The notes beneath the pieces were generated by a model. It was not told the origin of the DNA. It searched no databases and was given only the letters and a program-made list of their open reading frames with translations. A DNA stretch of 64,000 nt. Origin: Channallabes apus. Lineage: Eukaryota; Chordata; Actinopteri; Siluriformes; Clariidae. Below are positions 48,712 to 63,096 of this stretch, piece after piece (the stretch's first letter is position 1; every line of letters begins with the position of its first letter). The stretch spans positions 124,001-188,000 of the forward strand of contig JAMASW010000032.1 in assembly GCA_030522415.1 (NCBI GenBank), read 5' to 3'. Both the position numbers and the translations under genes were made by a program.

Positions 48712-51700
48712 CCGCTTTCCTGAGCTCGTAGAGAGCTAAGAACGCAGCAAACGCTTTATCTCACCGTCTTGTGCATGAAAGTCAAAGAGATTATCATTTT
48801 CAATACAGTAATGCATTCTTTGCATACATGTTGAAAAACAACTTTTTTGTTCTTCTTATTTTACTCATTTTGTTCCAGAAAAATGAATACAAATTCATTT
48901 TGTTTGTTTTACATACCTATACATTAGTTGTGTGAGAAAACCGCTTTCCTGAGCTCGTAGAGAGCTAAGAACGCAGCAAACGCTTTATCTCACCGTCTTG
49001 TGCATGAAAGTGAATGAGATGATCATTTTCAATACATTAATGTATTCTTTGCATACATGTTGAAAAACAACTTTTTTGATATTCTTTTTTTACTCATTTT
49101 GTTCCAGAAATATGAATACAGACTCATTTTGTTTGTTTTACATACCTACACATTAGTTGTGTGAGAAAACCGCTTTCCTGAGCTCGTAGAGAGCTTAGAA
49201 CGCAGCAAACGCTTTATCTCACCGTCTTGTGCAAGAAAGTGAAAGAGATGATCATTTTCAATACAGTAATGCATTCATTGCATACATGTTGAAAAACAAC
49301 TTTTTTGTTCTTCTTTTCCTCATTTTGTTCCAGAAAAATAAATACAAACTCATTTTGTTTGTTTTACATACCTATACATTAGTTGTGTGAGAAAACCGCT
49401 TTCCTGAGCTCGTAGAGAGCTAAGAACGCAGCAAATGCTTTATCTCACCGTCTTGTGCATGAAAGTGAATGAGATGATCATTTTCAATACAGTAATGCAT
49501 TCCTTGCATACATGTTGAAAAACAACTTTTTTGTTCTTCTTTTTCTCATTTTGTTCCAGAAAAATGAATACAGACTCATTTTGTTTGTTTTACATACGTA
49601 CACATTAGTTGTGTGAGAAAACCGCTTTCCCGAGCTCGTAGAGAGCTAAGAACGCAGCAAACGCTTTATCTCACCGTCTTGTGCATGAAAGTGAATGAGA
49701 TGATCATTTTCAATACATTAATGTATTCTTTGCATACATGTTGAAAAACCGCTTTCCTGAGCTCGTAGAGAGCTAAGAACGCAGCAAACGCTTTATCTCA
49801 CCGTCTTGTGCATGAAAGTGAAAGAGATTATCATTTTCAATACAGTAATGCATTCTTTGCATACATGTTGAAAAACAACTTTTTTGTTCTTATTTTACTC
49901 ATTTTGTTCCAGAAAAATGAATACAGACTCATTTTGTTTGTTTTACATACGTACACATTAGTTGTGTGAGAAAACCGCTTTCCCGAGCTCGTAGAGAGCT
50001 AAGAACGCAGCAAACGCTTTATCTCACCGTCTTGTGCATGAAAGTGAATGAGATGATCATTTTCAATACATTAATGTATTCTTTGCATACATGTTGAAAA
50101 ACCGCTTTCCTGAGCTCGTAGAGAGCTAAGAACGCAGCAAACGCTTTATCTCACCGTCTTGTGCATGAAAGTGAAAGAGATTATCATTTTCAATACAGTA
50201 ATGCATTCTTTGCATACATGTTGAAAAACAACTTTTTTGTTCTTCTTTTACTCATTTTGTTCCAGAAAAATGAATACAGACTCATTTTGTTTGTTTTACA
50301 TACCTATACATTAGTTGTGTGAGAAAACCGCTTTCCTGAGCTCGTAGAGAGCTAAGAACGCAGCAAACGCTTTATCTCACCGTCTTGTGCCTGAAAGTGA
50401 AAGAGATGATCATTTTCAATACAGTAATGCATTCTTTGCATACATGTTGAAAAATAACTTTTTTGTTCTTCTTTTTCTCATTTTGTTCCAGAAAAATGAA
50501 TACAGACTCATTTTGTTTGTTTTACATACGTACACATTAGTTGTGTGAGAAAACCGCTTTCCCGAGCTCGTAGAGAGCTAAGAACGCAGCAAACGCTTTA
50601 TCTCACCGTCTTGTGCATGAAAGTGAATGAGATGATCATTTTCAATACATTAATGTATTCTTTGCATACATGTTGAAAAACCGCTTTCCTGAGCTCGTAG
50701 AGAGCTAAGAACGCAGCAAACGCTTTATCTCACCGTCTTGTGCATGAAAGTGAAAGAGATTATCATTTTCAATACAGTAATGCATTCTTTGCATACATGT
50801 TGAAAAACAACTTTTTTGTTCTTCTTATTTTACTCATTTTGTTCCAGAAAAATGAATACAAATTCATTTTGTTTGTTTTACATACCTATACATTAGTTGT
50901 GTGAGAAAACCGCTTTCCTGAGCTCGTAGAGAGCTAAGAACGCAGCAAACGCTTTATCTCACCGTCTTGTGCCTGAAAGTGAAAGAGATGATCATTTTCA
51001 ATACAGTAATGCATTCTTTGCATACATGTTGAAAAACAACTTTTTTGTTCTTCTTATTTTACTCATTTTGTTCCAGAAAAATGAATACAAATTCATTTTG
51101 TTTGTTTTACATACCTATACATTAGTTGTGTGAGAAAACCGCTTTCCTGAGCTCGTAGAGAGCTAAGAACGCAGCAAACGCTTTATCTCACCGTCTTGTG
51201 CCTGAAAGTGAAAGAGATGATCATTTTCAATACAGTAATGCATTCTTTGCATACATGTTGAAAAATAACTTTTTTGTTCTTCTTTTTCTCATTTTGTTCC
51301 AGAAAAATGAATACAGACTCATTTTGTTTGTTTTACATACGTACACATTAGTTGTGTGAGAAAACCGCTTTCCCGAGCTCGTAGAGAGCTAAGAACGCAG
51401 CAAACGCTTTATCTCACCGTCTTGTGCATGAAAGTGAATGAGATGATCATTTTCAATACATTAATGTATTCTTTGCATACATGTTGAAAAACCGCTTTCC
51501 TGAGCTCGTAGAGAGCTAAGAACGCAGCAAACGCTTTATCTCACCGTCTTGTGCATGAAAGTGAAAGAGATTATCATTTTCAATACAGTAATGCATTCTT
51601 TGCATACATGTTGAAAAACAACTTTTTTGTTCTTATTTTACTCATTTTGTTCCAGAAAAATGAATACAGACTCATTTTGTTTGTTTTACATACGTACACA

Positions 51701-54399
51701 TTAGTTGTGTGAGAAAACCGCTTTCCCGAGCTCGTAGAGAGCTAAGAACGCAGCAAACGCTTTATCTCACCGTCTTGTGCATGAAAGTGAATGAGATGAT
51801 CATTTTCAATACATTAATGTATTCTTTGCATACATGTTGAAAAACCGCTTTCCTGAGCTCGTAGAGAGCTAAGAACGCAGCAAACGCTTTATCTCACCGT
51901 CTTGTGCATGAAAGTGAAAGAGATTATCATTTTCAATACAGTAATGCATTCTTTGCATACATGTTGAAAAACAACTTTTTTGTTCTTCTTTTTCTCATTT
52001 TGTTCCAGAAAAATGAATACAGACTCATTTTGTTTGTTTTACATACCTATACATTAGTTGTGTGAGAAAACCGCTTTCCTGAGCTCGTAGAGAGCTAAGA
52101 ACGCAGCAAACGCTTTATCTCACCGTCTTGTGCCTGAAAGTGAAAGAGATGATCATTTTCAATACAGTAATGCATTCTTTGCATACATGTTGAAAAATAA
52201 CTTTTTTGTTCTTCTTTTTCTCATTTTGTTCCAGAAAAATGAATACAGACTCATTTTGTTTGTTTTACATACGTACACATTAGTTGTGTGAGAAAACCGC
52301 TTTCCCGAGCTCGTAGAGAGCTAAGAACGCAGCAAACGCTTTATCTCACCGTCTTGTGCATGAAAGTGAATGAGATGATCATTTTCAATACATTAATGTA
52401 TTCTTTGCATACATGTTGAAAAACAACTTTTTTGTTCTTCTTTTCCCCATTTTGTTCCAGAAAAATGAATACAAACTCATTTTGTTTGTTTTACATACGT
52501 ACACATTAGTTGTGTGAGAAAACCGCTTTCCTGAGCTCGTAGAGAGCTAAGAACGCAGCAAACGCTTTATCTCACCGTCTTGTGCATGAAAGTGAATGAG
52601 ATGAACATTTTCAATACATTAATGTATTCTTTGCATACATGTTGAAAAACCGCTTTCCTGAGCTCGTAGAGAGCTAAGAACGCAGCAAACGCTTTATCTC
52701 ACCGTCTTGTGCCTGAAAGTGAAAGAGATGATCATTTTCAATACAGTAATGCATTCTTTGCATACATGTTGAAAAATAACTTTTTTGTTCTTCTTTTTCT
52801 CATTTTGTTCCAGAAAAATGAATACAGACTCATTTTGTTTGTTTTACATACGTACACATTAGTTGTGTGAGAAAACCGCTTTCCCGAGCTCGTAGAGAGC
52901 TAAGAACGCAGCAAACGCTTTATCTCACCGTCTTGTGCATGAAAGTGAATGAGATGATCATTTTCAATACATTAATGTATTCTTTGCATACATGTTGAAA
53001 AACAACTTTTTTGTTCTTCTTTTCCCCATTTTGTTCCAGAAAAATGAATACAAACTCATTTTGTTTGTTTTACATACGTACACATTAGTTGTGTGAGAAA
53101 ACCGCTTTCCTGAGCTCGTAGAGAGCTAAGAACGCAGCAAACGCTTTATCTCACCGTCTTGTGCATGAAAGTGAATGAGATGAACATTTTCAATACATTA
53201 ATGTATTCTTTGCATACATGTTGAAAAACCGCTTTCCTGAGCTCGTAGAGAGCTAAGAACGCAGCAAACGCTTTATCTCACCGTCTTGTGCATGAAAGTG
53301 AAAGAGATTATCATTTTCAATACAGTAATGCATTCTTTGCATACATGTTGAAAAACAACTTTTTTGTTCTTCTTATTTTACTCATTTTGTTCCAGAAAAA
53401 TGAATACAAATTCATTTTGTTTGTTTTACATATCTATACATTAGTTGTGTGAGAAAACCGCTTTCCTGAGCTCGTAGAGAGCTAAGAACGCAGCAAACGC
53501 TTTATCTCACCGTCTTGTGCATGAAAGTGAATGAGATGATCATTTTCAATACATTAATGTATTCTTTGCATACATGTTGAAAAACCGCTTTCCTGAGCTC
53601 GTAGAGAGCTAAGAACGCAGCAAACGCTTTATCTCACCGTCTTGTGCATGAAAGTGAAAGAGATTATCATTTTCAATACAGTAATGCATTCTTTGCATAC
53701 ATGTTGAAAAACAACTTTTTTGTTCTTCTTATTTTACTCATTTTGTTCCAGAAAAATGAATACAGACTCATTTTGTTTGTTTTACATACGTACACATTAG
53801 TTGTGTGAGAAAACCGCTTTCCCGAGCTCGTAGAGAGCTAAGAACGCAGCAAACGCTTTATCTCACCGTCTTGTGCATGAAAGTGAATGAGATGATCATT
53901 TTCAATACATTAATGTATTCTTTGCATACATGTTGAAAAACCGCTTTCCTGAGCTCGTAGAGAGCTAAGAACGCAGCAAACGCTTTAATCTCACCGTCTT
54001 GTGCATGAAAGTCAAAGAGATTATCATTTTCAATACAGTAATGCATTCTTTGCATACATGTTGAAAAACAACTTTTTTGTTCTTCTTATTTTACTCATTT
54101 TGTTCCAGAAAAATGAATACAAATTCATTTTGTTTGTTTTACATACCTATACATTAGTTGTGTGAGAAAACCGCTTTCCTGAGCTCGTAGAGAGCTAAGA
54201 ACGCAGCAAACGCTTTATCTCACCGTCTTGTGCATGAAAGTGAATGAGATGATCATTTTCAATACATTAATGTATTCTTTGCATACATGTTGAAAAACAA
54301 CTTTTTTGATATTCTTTTTTTACTCATTTTGTTCCAGAAAAATGAATACAGACTCATTTTGTTTGTTTTACATACCTACACATTAGTTGTGTGAGAAAA
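48712..54399 (+). repeat. 5688-bp higher-order repeat, copy 1 (29 monomers)
   Basis: Order is E F' I' J K A'' K G C K A B' C K A'' K G C D S1 C D S1 A K A' K E* F. The C D S1 trimer (579 bp) is tandemly doubled at 52071-53228. Its first 1969 bp (48712-50680) also match the 8470-offset copy at 40242. E* is an E monomer with one inserted A. Confidence 0.9.
53941..54170 (+). repeat. Marker monomer E*, 230 bp, single inserted A (copy 1)
   Basis: E monomer reading CGCTTTAATCTCACC where every other monomer I examined reads CGCTTTATCTCACC; the doubled A is at 53987-53988. The insertion shifts the minus-strand frame past a stop and opens a 65-codon frame (minus strand, 54055 to 53858). Identical monomers recur at 59629 and 63809. 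Confidence 0.93.
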
Positions 54400-57300
54400 C
54401 CGCTTTCCCGAGCTCGTAGAGAGCTAAGAACGCAGCAAACGCTTTATCTCACCGTCTTGTGCATGAAAGTCAAAGAGATTATCATTTTCAATACAGTAAT
54501 GCATTCTTTGCATACATGTTGAAAAACAACTTTTTTGTTCTTCTTATTTTACTCATTTTGTTCCAGAAAAATGAATACAAATTCATTTTGTTTGTTTTAC
54601 ATACCTATACATTAGTTGTGTGAGAAAACCGCTTTCCTGAGCTCGTAGAGAGCTAAGAACGCAGCAAACGCTTTATCTCACCGTCTTGTGCATGAAAGTG
54701 AATGAGATGATCATTTTCAATACATTAATGTATTCTTTGCATACATGTTGAAAAACAACTTTTTTGATATTCTTTTTTTACTCATTTTGTTCCAGAAATA
54801 TGAATACAGACTCATTTTGTTTGTTTTACATACCTACACATTAGTTGTGTGAGAAAACCGCTTTCCTGAGCTCGTAGAGAGCTTAGAACGCAGCAAACGC
54901 TTTATCTCACCGTCTTGTGCAAGAAAGTGAAAGAGATGATCATTTTCAATACAGTAATGCATTCATTGCATACATGTTGAAAAACAACTTTTTTGTTCTT
55001 CTTTTCCTCATTTTGTTCCAGAAAAATAAATACAAACTCATTTTGTTTGTTTTACATACCTATACATTAGTTGTGTGAGAAAACCGCTTTCCTGAGCTCG
55101 TAGAGAGCTAAGAACGCAGCAAATGCTTTATCTCACCGTCTTGTGCATGAAAGTGAATGAGATGATCATTTTCAATACAGTAATGCATTCCTTGCATACA
55201 TGTTGAAAAACAACTTTTTTGTTCTTCTTTTTCTCATTTTGTTCCAGAAAAATGAATACAGACTCATTTTGTTTGTTTTACATACGTACACATTAGTTGT
55301 GTGAGAAAACCGCTTTCCCGAGCTCGTAGAGAGCTAAGAACGCAGCAAACGCTTTATCTCACCGTCTTGTGCATGAAAGTGAATGAGATGATCATTTTCA
55401 ATACATTAATGTATTCTTTGCATACATGTTGAAAAACCGCTTTCCTGAGCTCGTAGAGAGCTAAGAACGCAGCAAACGCTTTATCTCACCGTCTTGTGCA
55501 TGAAAGTGAAAGAGATTATCATTTTCAATACAGTAATGCATTCTTTGCATACATGTTGAAAAACAACTTTTTTGTTCTTATTTTACTCATTTTGTTCCAG
55601 AAAAATGAATACAGACTCATTTTGTTTGTTTTACATACGTACACATTAGTTGTGTGAGAAAACCGCTTTCCCGAGCTCGTAGAGAGCTAAGAACGCAGCA
55701 AACGCTTTATCTCACCGTCTTGTGCATGAAAGTGAATGAGATGATCATTTTCAATACATTAATGTATTCTTTGCATACATGTTGAAAAACCGCTTTCCTG
55801 AGCTCGTAGAGAGCTAAGAACGCAGCAAACGCTTTATCTCACCGTCTTGTGCATGAAAGTGAAAGAGATTATCATTTTCAATACAGTAATGCATTCTTTG
55901 CATACATGTTGAAAAACAACTTTTTTGTTCTTCTTTTACTCATTTTGTTCCAGAAAAATGAATACAGACTCATTTTGTTTGTTTTACATACCTATACATT
56001 AGTTGTGTGAGAAAACCGCTTTCCTGAGCTCGTAGAGAGCTAAGAACGCAGCAAACGCTTTATCTCACCGTCTTGTGCCTGAAAGTGAAAGAGATGATCA
56101 TTTTCAATACAGTAATGCATTCTTTGCATACATGTTGAAAAATAACTTTTTTGTTCTTCTTTTTCTCATTTTGTTCCAGAAAAATGAATACAGACTCATT
56201 TTGTTTGTTTTACATACGTACACATTAGTTGTGTGAGAAAACCGCTTTCCCGAGCTCGTAGAGAGCTAAGAACGCAGCAAACGCTTTATCTCACCGTCTT
56301 GTGCATGAAAGTGAATGAGATGATCATTTTCAATACATTAATGTATTCTTTGCATACATGTTGAAAAACCGCTTTCCTGAGCTCGTAGAGAGCTAAGAAC
56401 GCAGCAAACGCTTTATCTCACCGTCTTGTGCATGAAAGTGAAAGAGATTATCATTTTCAATACAGTAATGCATTCTTTGCATACATGTTGAAAAACAACT
56501 TTTTTGTTCTTCTTATTTTACTCATTTTGTTCCAGAAAAATGAATACAAATTCATTTTGTTTGTTTTACATACCTATACATTAGTTGTGTGAGAAAACCG
56601 CTTTCCTGAGCTCGTAGAGAGCTAAGAACGCAGCAAACGCTTTATCTCACCGTCTTGTGCCTGAAAGTGAAAGAGATGATCATTTTCAATACAGTAATGC
56701 ATTCTTTGCATACATGTTGAAAAACAACTTTTTTGTTCTTCTTATTTTACTCATTTTGTTCCAGAAAAATGAATACAAATTCATTTTGTTTGTTTTACAT
56801 ACCTATACATTAGTTGTGTGAGAAAACCGCTTTCCTGAGCTCGTAGAGAGCTAAGAACGCAGCAAACGCTTTATCTCACCGTCTTGTGCCTGAAAGTGAA
56901 AGAGATGATCATTTTCAATACAGTAATGCATTCTTTGCATACATGTTGAAAAATAACTTTTTTGTTCTTCTTTTTCTCATTTTGTTCCAGAAAAATGAAT
57001 ACAGACTCATTTTGTTTGTTTTACATACGTACACATTAGTTGTGTGAGAAAACCGCTTTCCCGAGCTCGTAGAGAGCTAAGAACGCAGCAAACGCTTTAT
57101 CTCACCGTCTTGTGCATGAAAGTGAATGAGATGATCATTTTCAATACATTAATGTATTCTTTGCATACATGTTGAAAAACCGCTTTCCTGAGCTCGTAGA
57201 GAGCTAAGAACGCAGCAAACGCTTTATCTCACCGTCTTGTGCATGAAAGTGAAAGAGATTATCATTTTCAATACAGTAATGCATTCTTTGCATACATGTT

Positions 57301-60087
57301 GAAAAACAACTTTTTTGTTCTTATTTTACTCATTTTGTTCCAGAAAAATGAATACAGACTCATTTTGTTTGTTTTACATACGTACACATTAGTTGTGTGA
57401 GAAAACCGCTTTCCCGAGCTCGTAGAGAGCTAAGAACGCAGCAAACGCTTTATCTCACCGTCTTGTGCATGAAAGTGAATGAGATGATCATTTTCAATAC
57501 ATTAATGTATTCTTTGCATACATGTTGAAAAACCGCTTTCCTGAGCTCGTAGAGAGCTAAGAACGCAGCAAACGCTTTATCTCACCGTCTTGTGCATGAA
57601 AGTGAAAGAGATTATCATTTTCAATACAGTAATGCATTCTTTGCATACATGTTGAAAAACAACTTTTTTGTTCTTCTTTTTCTCATTTTGTTCCAGAAAA
57701 ATGAATACAGACTCATTTTGTTTGTTTTACATACCTATACATTAGTTGTGTGAGAAAACCGCTTTCCTGAGCTCGTAGAGAGCTAAGAACGCAGCAAACG
57801 CTTTATCTCACCGTCTTGTGCCTGAAAGTGAAAGAGATGATCATTTTCAATACAGTAATGCATTCTTTGCATACATGTTGAAAAATAACTTTTTTGTTCT
57901 TCTTTTTCTCATTTTGTTCCAGAAAAATGAATACAGACTCATTTTGTTTGTTTTACATACGTACACATTAGTTGTGTGAGAAAACCGCTTTCCCGAGCTC
58001 GTAGAGAGCTAAGAACGCAGCAAACGCTTTATCTCACCGTCTTGTGCATGAAAGTGAATGAGATGATCATTTTCAATACATTAATGTATTCTTTGCATAC
58101 ATGTTGAAAAACAACTTTTTTGTTCTTCTTTTCCCCATTTTGTTCCAGAAAAATGAATACAAACTCATTTTGTTTGTTTTACATACGTACACATTAGTTG
58201 TGTGAGAAAACCGCTTTCCTGAGCTCGTAGAGAGCTAAGAACGCAGCAAACGCTTTATCTCACCGTCTTGTGCATGAAAGTGAATGAGATGAACATTTTC
58301 AATACATTAATGTATTCTTTGCATACATGTTGAAAAACCGCTTTCCTGAGCTCGTAGAGAGCTAAGAACGCAGCAAACGCTTTATCTCACCGTCTTGTGC
58401 CTGAAAGTGAAAGAGATGATCATTTTCAATACAGTAATGCATTCTTTGCATACATGTTGAAAAATAACTTTTTTGTTCTTCTTTTTCTCATTTTGTTCCA
58501 GAAAAATGAATACAGACTCATTTTGTTTGTTTTACATACGTACACATTAGTTGTGTGAGAAAACCGCTTTCCCGAGCTCGTAGAGAGCTAAGAACGCAGC
58601 AAACGCTTTATCTCACCGTCTTGTGCATGAAAGTGAATGAGATGATCATTTTCAATACATTAATGTATTCTTTGCATACATGTTGAAAAACAACTTTTTT
58701 GTTCTTCTTTTCCCCATTTTGTTCCAGAAAAATGAATACAAACTCATTTTGTTTGTTTTACATACGTACACATTAGTTGTGTGAGAAAACCGCTTTCCTG
58801 AGCTCGTAGAGAGCTAAGAACGCAGCAAACGCTTTATCTCACCGTCTTGTGCATGAAAGTGAATGAGATGAACATTTTCAATACATTAATGTATTCTTTG
58901 CATACATGTTGAAAAACCGCTTTCCTGAGCTCGTAGAGAGCTAAGAACGCAGCAAACGCTTTATCTCACCGTCTTGTGCATGAAAGTGAAAGAGATTATC
59001 ATTTTCAATACAGTAATGCATTCTTTGCATACATGTTGAAAAACAACTTTTTTGTTCTTCTTATTTTACTCATTTTGTTCCAGAAAAATGAATACAAATT
59101 CATTTTGTTTGTTTTACATATCTATACATTAGTTGTGTGAGAAAACCGCTTTCCTGAGCTCGTAGAGAGCTAAGAACGCAGCAAACGCTTTATCTCACCG
59201 TCTTGTGCATGAAAGTGAATGAGATGATCATTTTCAATACATTAATGTATTCTTTGCATACATGTTGAAAAACCGCTTTCCTGAGCTCGTAGAGAGCTAA
59301 GAACGCAGCAAACGCTTTATCTCACCGTCTTGTGCATGAAAGTGAAAGAGATTATCATTTTCAATACAGTAATGCATTCTTTGCATACATGTTGAAAAAC
59401 AACTTTTTTGTTCTTCTTATTTTACTCATTTTGTTCCAGAAAAATGAATACAGACTCATTTTGTTTGTTTTACATACGTACACATTAGTTGTGTGAGAAA
59501 ACCGCTTTCCCGAGCTCGTAGAGAGCTAAGAACGCAGCAAACGCTTTATCTCACCGTCTTGTGCATGAAAGTGAATGAGATGATCATTTTCAATACATTA
59601 ATGTATTCTTTGCATACATGTTGAAAAACCGCTTTCCTGAGCTCGTAGAGAGCTAAGAACGCAGCAAACGCTTTAATCTCACCGTCTTGTGCATGAAAGT
59701 CAAAGAGATTATCATTTTCAATACAGTAATGCATTCTTTGCATACATGTTGAAAAACAACTTTTTTGTTCTTCTTATTTTACTCATTTTGTTCCAGAAAA
59801 ATGAATACAAATTCATTTTGTTTGTTTTACATACCTATACATTAGTTGTGTGAGAAAACCGCTTTCCTGAGCTCGTAGAGAGCTAAGAACGCAGCAAACG
59901 CTTTATCTCACCGTCTTGTGCATGAAAGTGAATGAGATGATCATTTTCAATACATTAATGTATTCTTTGCATACATGTTGAAAAACAACTTTTTTGATAT
60001 TCTTTTTTTACTCATTTTGTTCCAGAAAAATGAATACAGACTCATTTTGTTTGTTTTACATACCTACACATTAGTTGTGTGAGAAAA
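54400..60087 (+). repeat. 5688-bp higher-order repeat, copy 2 (29 monomers)
   Basis: Same monomer order and exactly the same length as 48712-54399, including the doubled C D S1 and the E* monomer with the inserted A. Its first monomer starts CCCGAG where copy 1 starts CCTGAG. Confidence 0.9.
59629..59858 (+). repeat. Marker monomer E*, single inserted A (copy 2)
   Basis: Same inserted A, at 59675-59676, exactly 5688 bp after copy 1. It opens the same minus-strand 65-codon frame (59743 to 59546). Confidence 0.93.
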
Positions 60088-63000
60088 CCGCTTTCCCGAG
60101 CTCGTAGAGAGCTAAGAACGCAGCAAACGCTTTATCTCACCGTCTTGTGCATGAAAGTGAATGAGATGATCATTTTCAATACATTAATGTATTCTTTGCA
60201 TACATGTTGAAAAACCGCTTTCCTGAGCTCGTAGAGAGCTAAGAACGCAGCAAACGCTTTATCTCACCGTCTTGTGCATGAAAGTGAATGAGATTATCAT
60301 TTTCAATACAGTAATGCATTCTTTGCATACATGTTGAAAAACAACTTTTTTGTTCTTCTTATTTTACTCATTTTGTTCCAGAAAAATGAATACAAATTCA
60401 TTTTGTTTGTTTTACATACCTATACATTAGTTGTGTGAGAAAACCGCTTTCCTGAGCTCGTAGAGAGCTAAGAACGCAGCAAACGCTTTATCTCACCGTC
60501 TTGTGCCTGAAAGTGAAAGAGATGATCATTTTCAATACAGTAATGCATTCTTTGCATACATGTTGAAAAACAACTTTTTTGTTCTTCTTATTTTACTCAT
60601 TTTGTTCCAGAAAAATGAATACAAATTCATTTTGTTTGTTTTACATACCTATACATTAGTTGTGTGAGAAAACCGCTTTCCTGAGCTCGTAGAGAGCTAA
60701 GAACGCAGCAAACGCTTTATCTCACCGTCTTGTGCCTGAAAGTGAAAGAGATGATCATTTTCAATACAGTAATGCATTCTTTGCATACATGTTGAAAAAT
60801 AACTTTTTTGTTCTTCTTTTTCTCATTTTGTTCCAGAAAAATGAATACAGACTCATTTTGTTTGTTTTACATACCTATACATTAGTTGTGTGAGAAAACC
60901 GCTTTCCTGAGCTCGTAGAGAGCTAAGAACGCAGCAAACGCTTTATCTCACCGTCTTGTGCCTGAAAGTGAAAGAGATGATCATTTTCAATACAGTAATG
61001 CATTCTTTGCATACATGTTGAAAAACAACTTTTTTGTTCTTCTTATTTTACTCATTTTGTTCCAGAAAAATGAATACAAATTCATTTTGTTTGTTTTACA
61101 TACCTATACATTAGTTGTGTGAGAAAACCGCTTTCCTGAGCTCGTAGAGAGCTACGAACGCAGCAAACGCTTTATCTCACCGTCTTGTGCATGAAAGTGA
61201 AAGAGATTATCATTTTCAATACAGTAATGCATTCTTTGCATACATGTTGAAAAACAACTTTTTTGTTCTTCTTATTTTACTCATTTTGTTCCAGAAAAAT
61301 GAATACAAATTCATTTTGTTTGTTTTACATACCTATACATTAGTTGTGTGAGAAAACCGCTTTCCTGAGCTCGTAGAGAGCTAAGAACGCAGCAAACGCT
61401 TTATCTCACCGTCTTGTGCCTGAAAGTGAAAGAGATGATCATTTTCAATACAGTAATGCATTCTTTGCATACATGTTGAAAAACAACTTTTTTGTTCTTC
61501 TTATTTTACTCATTTTGTTCCAGAAAAATGAATACAAATTCATTTTGTTTGTTTTACATACCTATACATTAGTTGTGTGAGAAAACCGCTTTCCTGAGCT
61601 CGTAGAGAGCTAAGAACGCAGCAAACGCTTTATCTCACCGTCTTGTGCCTGAAAGTGAAAGAGATGATCATTTTCAATACAGTAATGCATTCTTTGCATA
61701 CATGTTGAAAAATAACTTTTTTGTTCTTCTTTTTCTCATTTTGTTCCAGAAAAATGAATACAGACTCATTTTGTTTGTTTTACATACGTACACATTAGTT
61801 GTGTGAGAAAACCGCTTTCCCGAGCTCGTAGAGAGCTAAGAACGCAGCAAACGCTTTATCTCACCGTCTTGTGCATGAAAGTGAATGAGATGATCATTTT
61901 CAATACATTAATGTATTCTTTGCATACATGTTGAAAAACCGCTTTCCTGAGCTCGTAGAGAGCTAAGAACGCAGCAAACGCTTTATCTCACCGTCTTGTG
62001 CATGAAAGTGAAAGAGATTATCATTTTCAATACAGTAATGCATTCTTTGCATACATGTTGAAAAACAACTTTTTTGTTCTTATTTTACTCATTTTGTTCC
62101 AGAAAAATGAATACAGACTCATTTTGTTTGTTTTACATACGTACACATTAGTTGTGTGAGAAAACCGCTTTCCCGAGCTCGTAGAGAGCTAAGAACGCAG
62201 CAAACGCTTTATCTCACCGTCTTGTGCATGAAAGTGAATGAGATGATCATTTTCAATACATTAATGTATTCTTTGCATACATGTTGAAAAACCGCTTTCC
62301 TGAGCTCGTAGAGAGCTAAGAACGCAGCAAACGCTTTATCTCACCGTCTTGTGCATGAAAGTGAAAGAGATTATCATTTTCAATACAGTAATGCATTCTT
62401 TGCATACATGTTGAAAAACAACTTTTTTGTTCTTCTTTTTCTCATTTTGTTCCAGAAAAATGAATACAGACTCATTTTGTTTGTTTTACATACCTATACA
62501 TTAGTTGTGTGAGAAAACCGCTTTCCTGAGCTCGTAGAGAGCTAAGAACGCAGCAAACGCTTTATCTCACCGTCTTGTGCCTGAAAGTGAAAGAGATGAT
62601 CATTTTCAATACAGTAATGCATTCTTTGCATACATGTTGAAAAATAACTTTTTTGTTCTTCTTTTTCTCATTTTGTTCCAGAAAAATGAATACAGACTCA
62701 TTTTGTTTGTTTTACATACGTACACATTAGTTGTGTGAGAAAACCGCTTTCCCGAGCTCGTAGAGAGCTAAGAACGCAGCAAACGCTTTATCTCACCGTC
62801 TTGTGCATGAAAGTGAATGAGATGATCATTTTCAATACATTAATGTATTCTTTGCATACATGTTGAAAAACAACTTTTTTGTTCTTCTTTTCCCCATTTT
62901 GTTCCAGAAAAATGAATACAAACTCATTTTGTTTGTTTTACATACGTACACATTAGTTGTGTGAGAAAACCGCTTTCCTGAGCTCGTAGAGAGCTAAGAA

Positions 63001-63096
63001 CGCAGCAAACGCTTTATCTCACCGTCTTGTGCATGAAAGTGAATGAGATGAACATTTTCAATACATTAATGTATTCTTTGCATACATGTTGAAAAA
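60088..63096 (+). repeat. Rearranged segment after the 5688-bp copies
   Basis: Order is K A B' C B' A B' C K A'' K G C D S1. Where the 5688-bp pattern would give E F' I' J, this copy has a run A B' C B' A B' C. The A monomer at 60215 has GAATGAGATTATC, the C at 60673 ends CCTATAC, and the A at 61131 has GAGCTACGAAC. The segment shortens the distance between successive ACATATCTATAC markers to 4180 bp. Confidence 0.86.

Noticed and set aside
53858..54055. 65-codon minus-strand frame as a protein-coding gene (also at 59546-59743 and 63726-63923)
   Set aside because: It lies wholly inside satellite monomers, exists only because of one inserted A, has no visible promoter or family motif, and the same sequence without the insertion is stopped in every other monomer examined.
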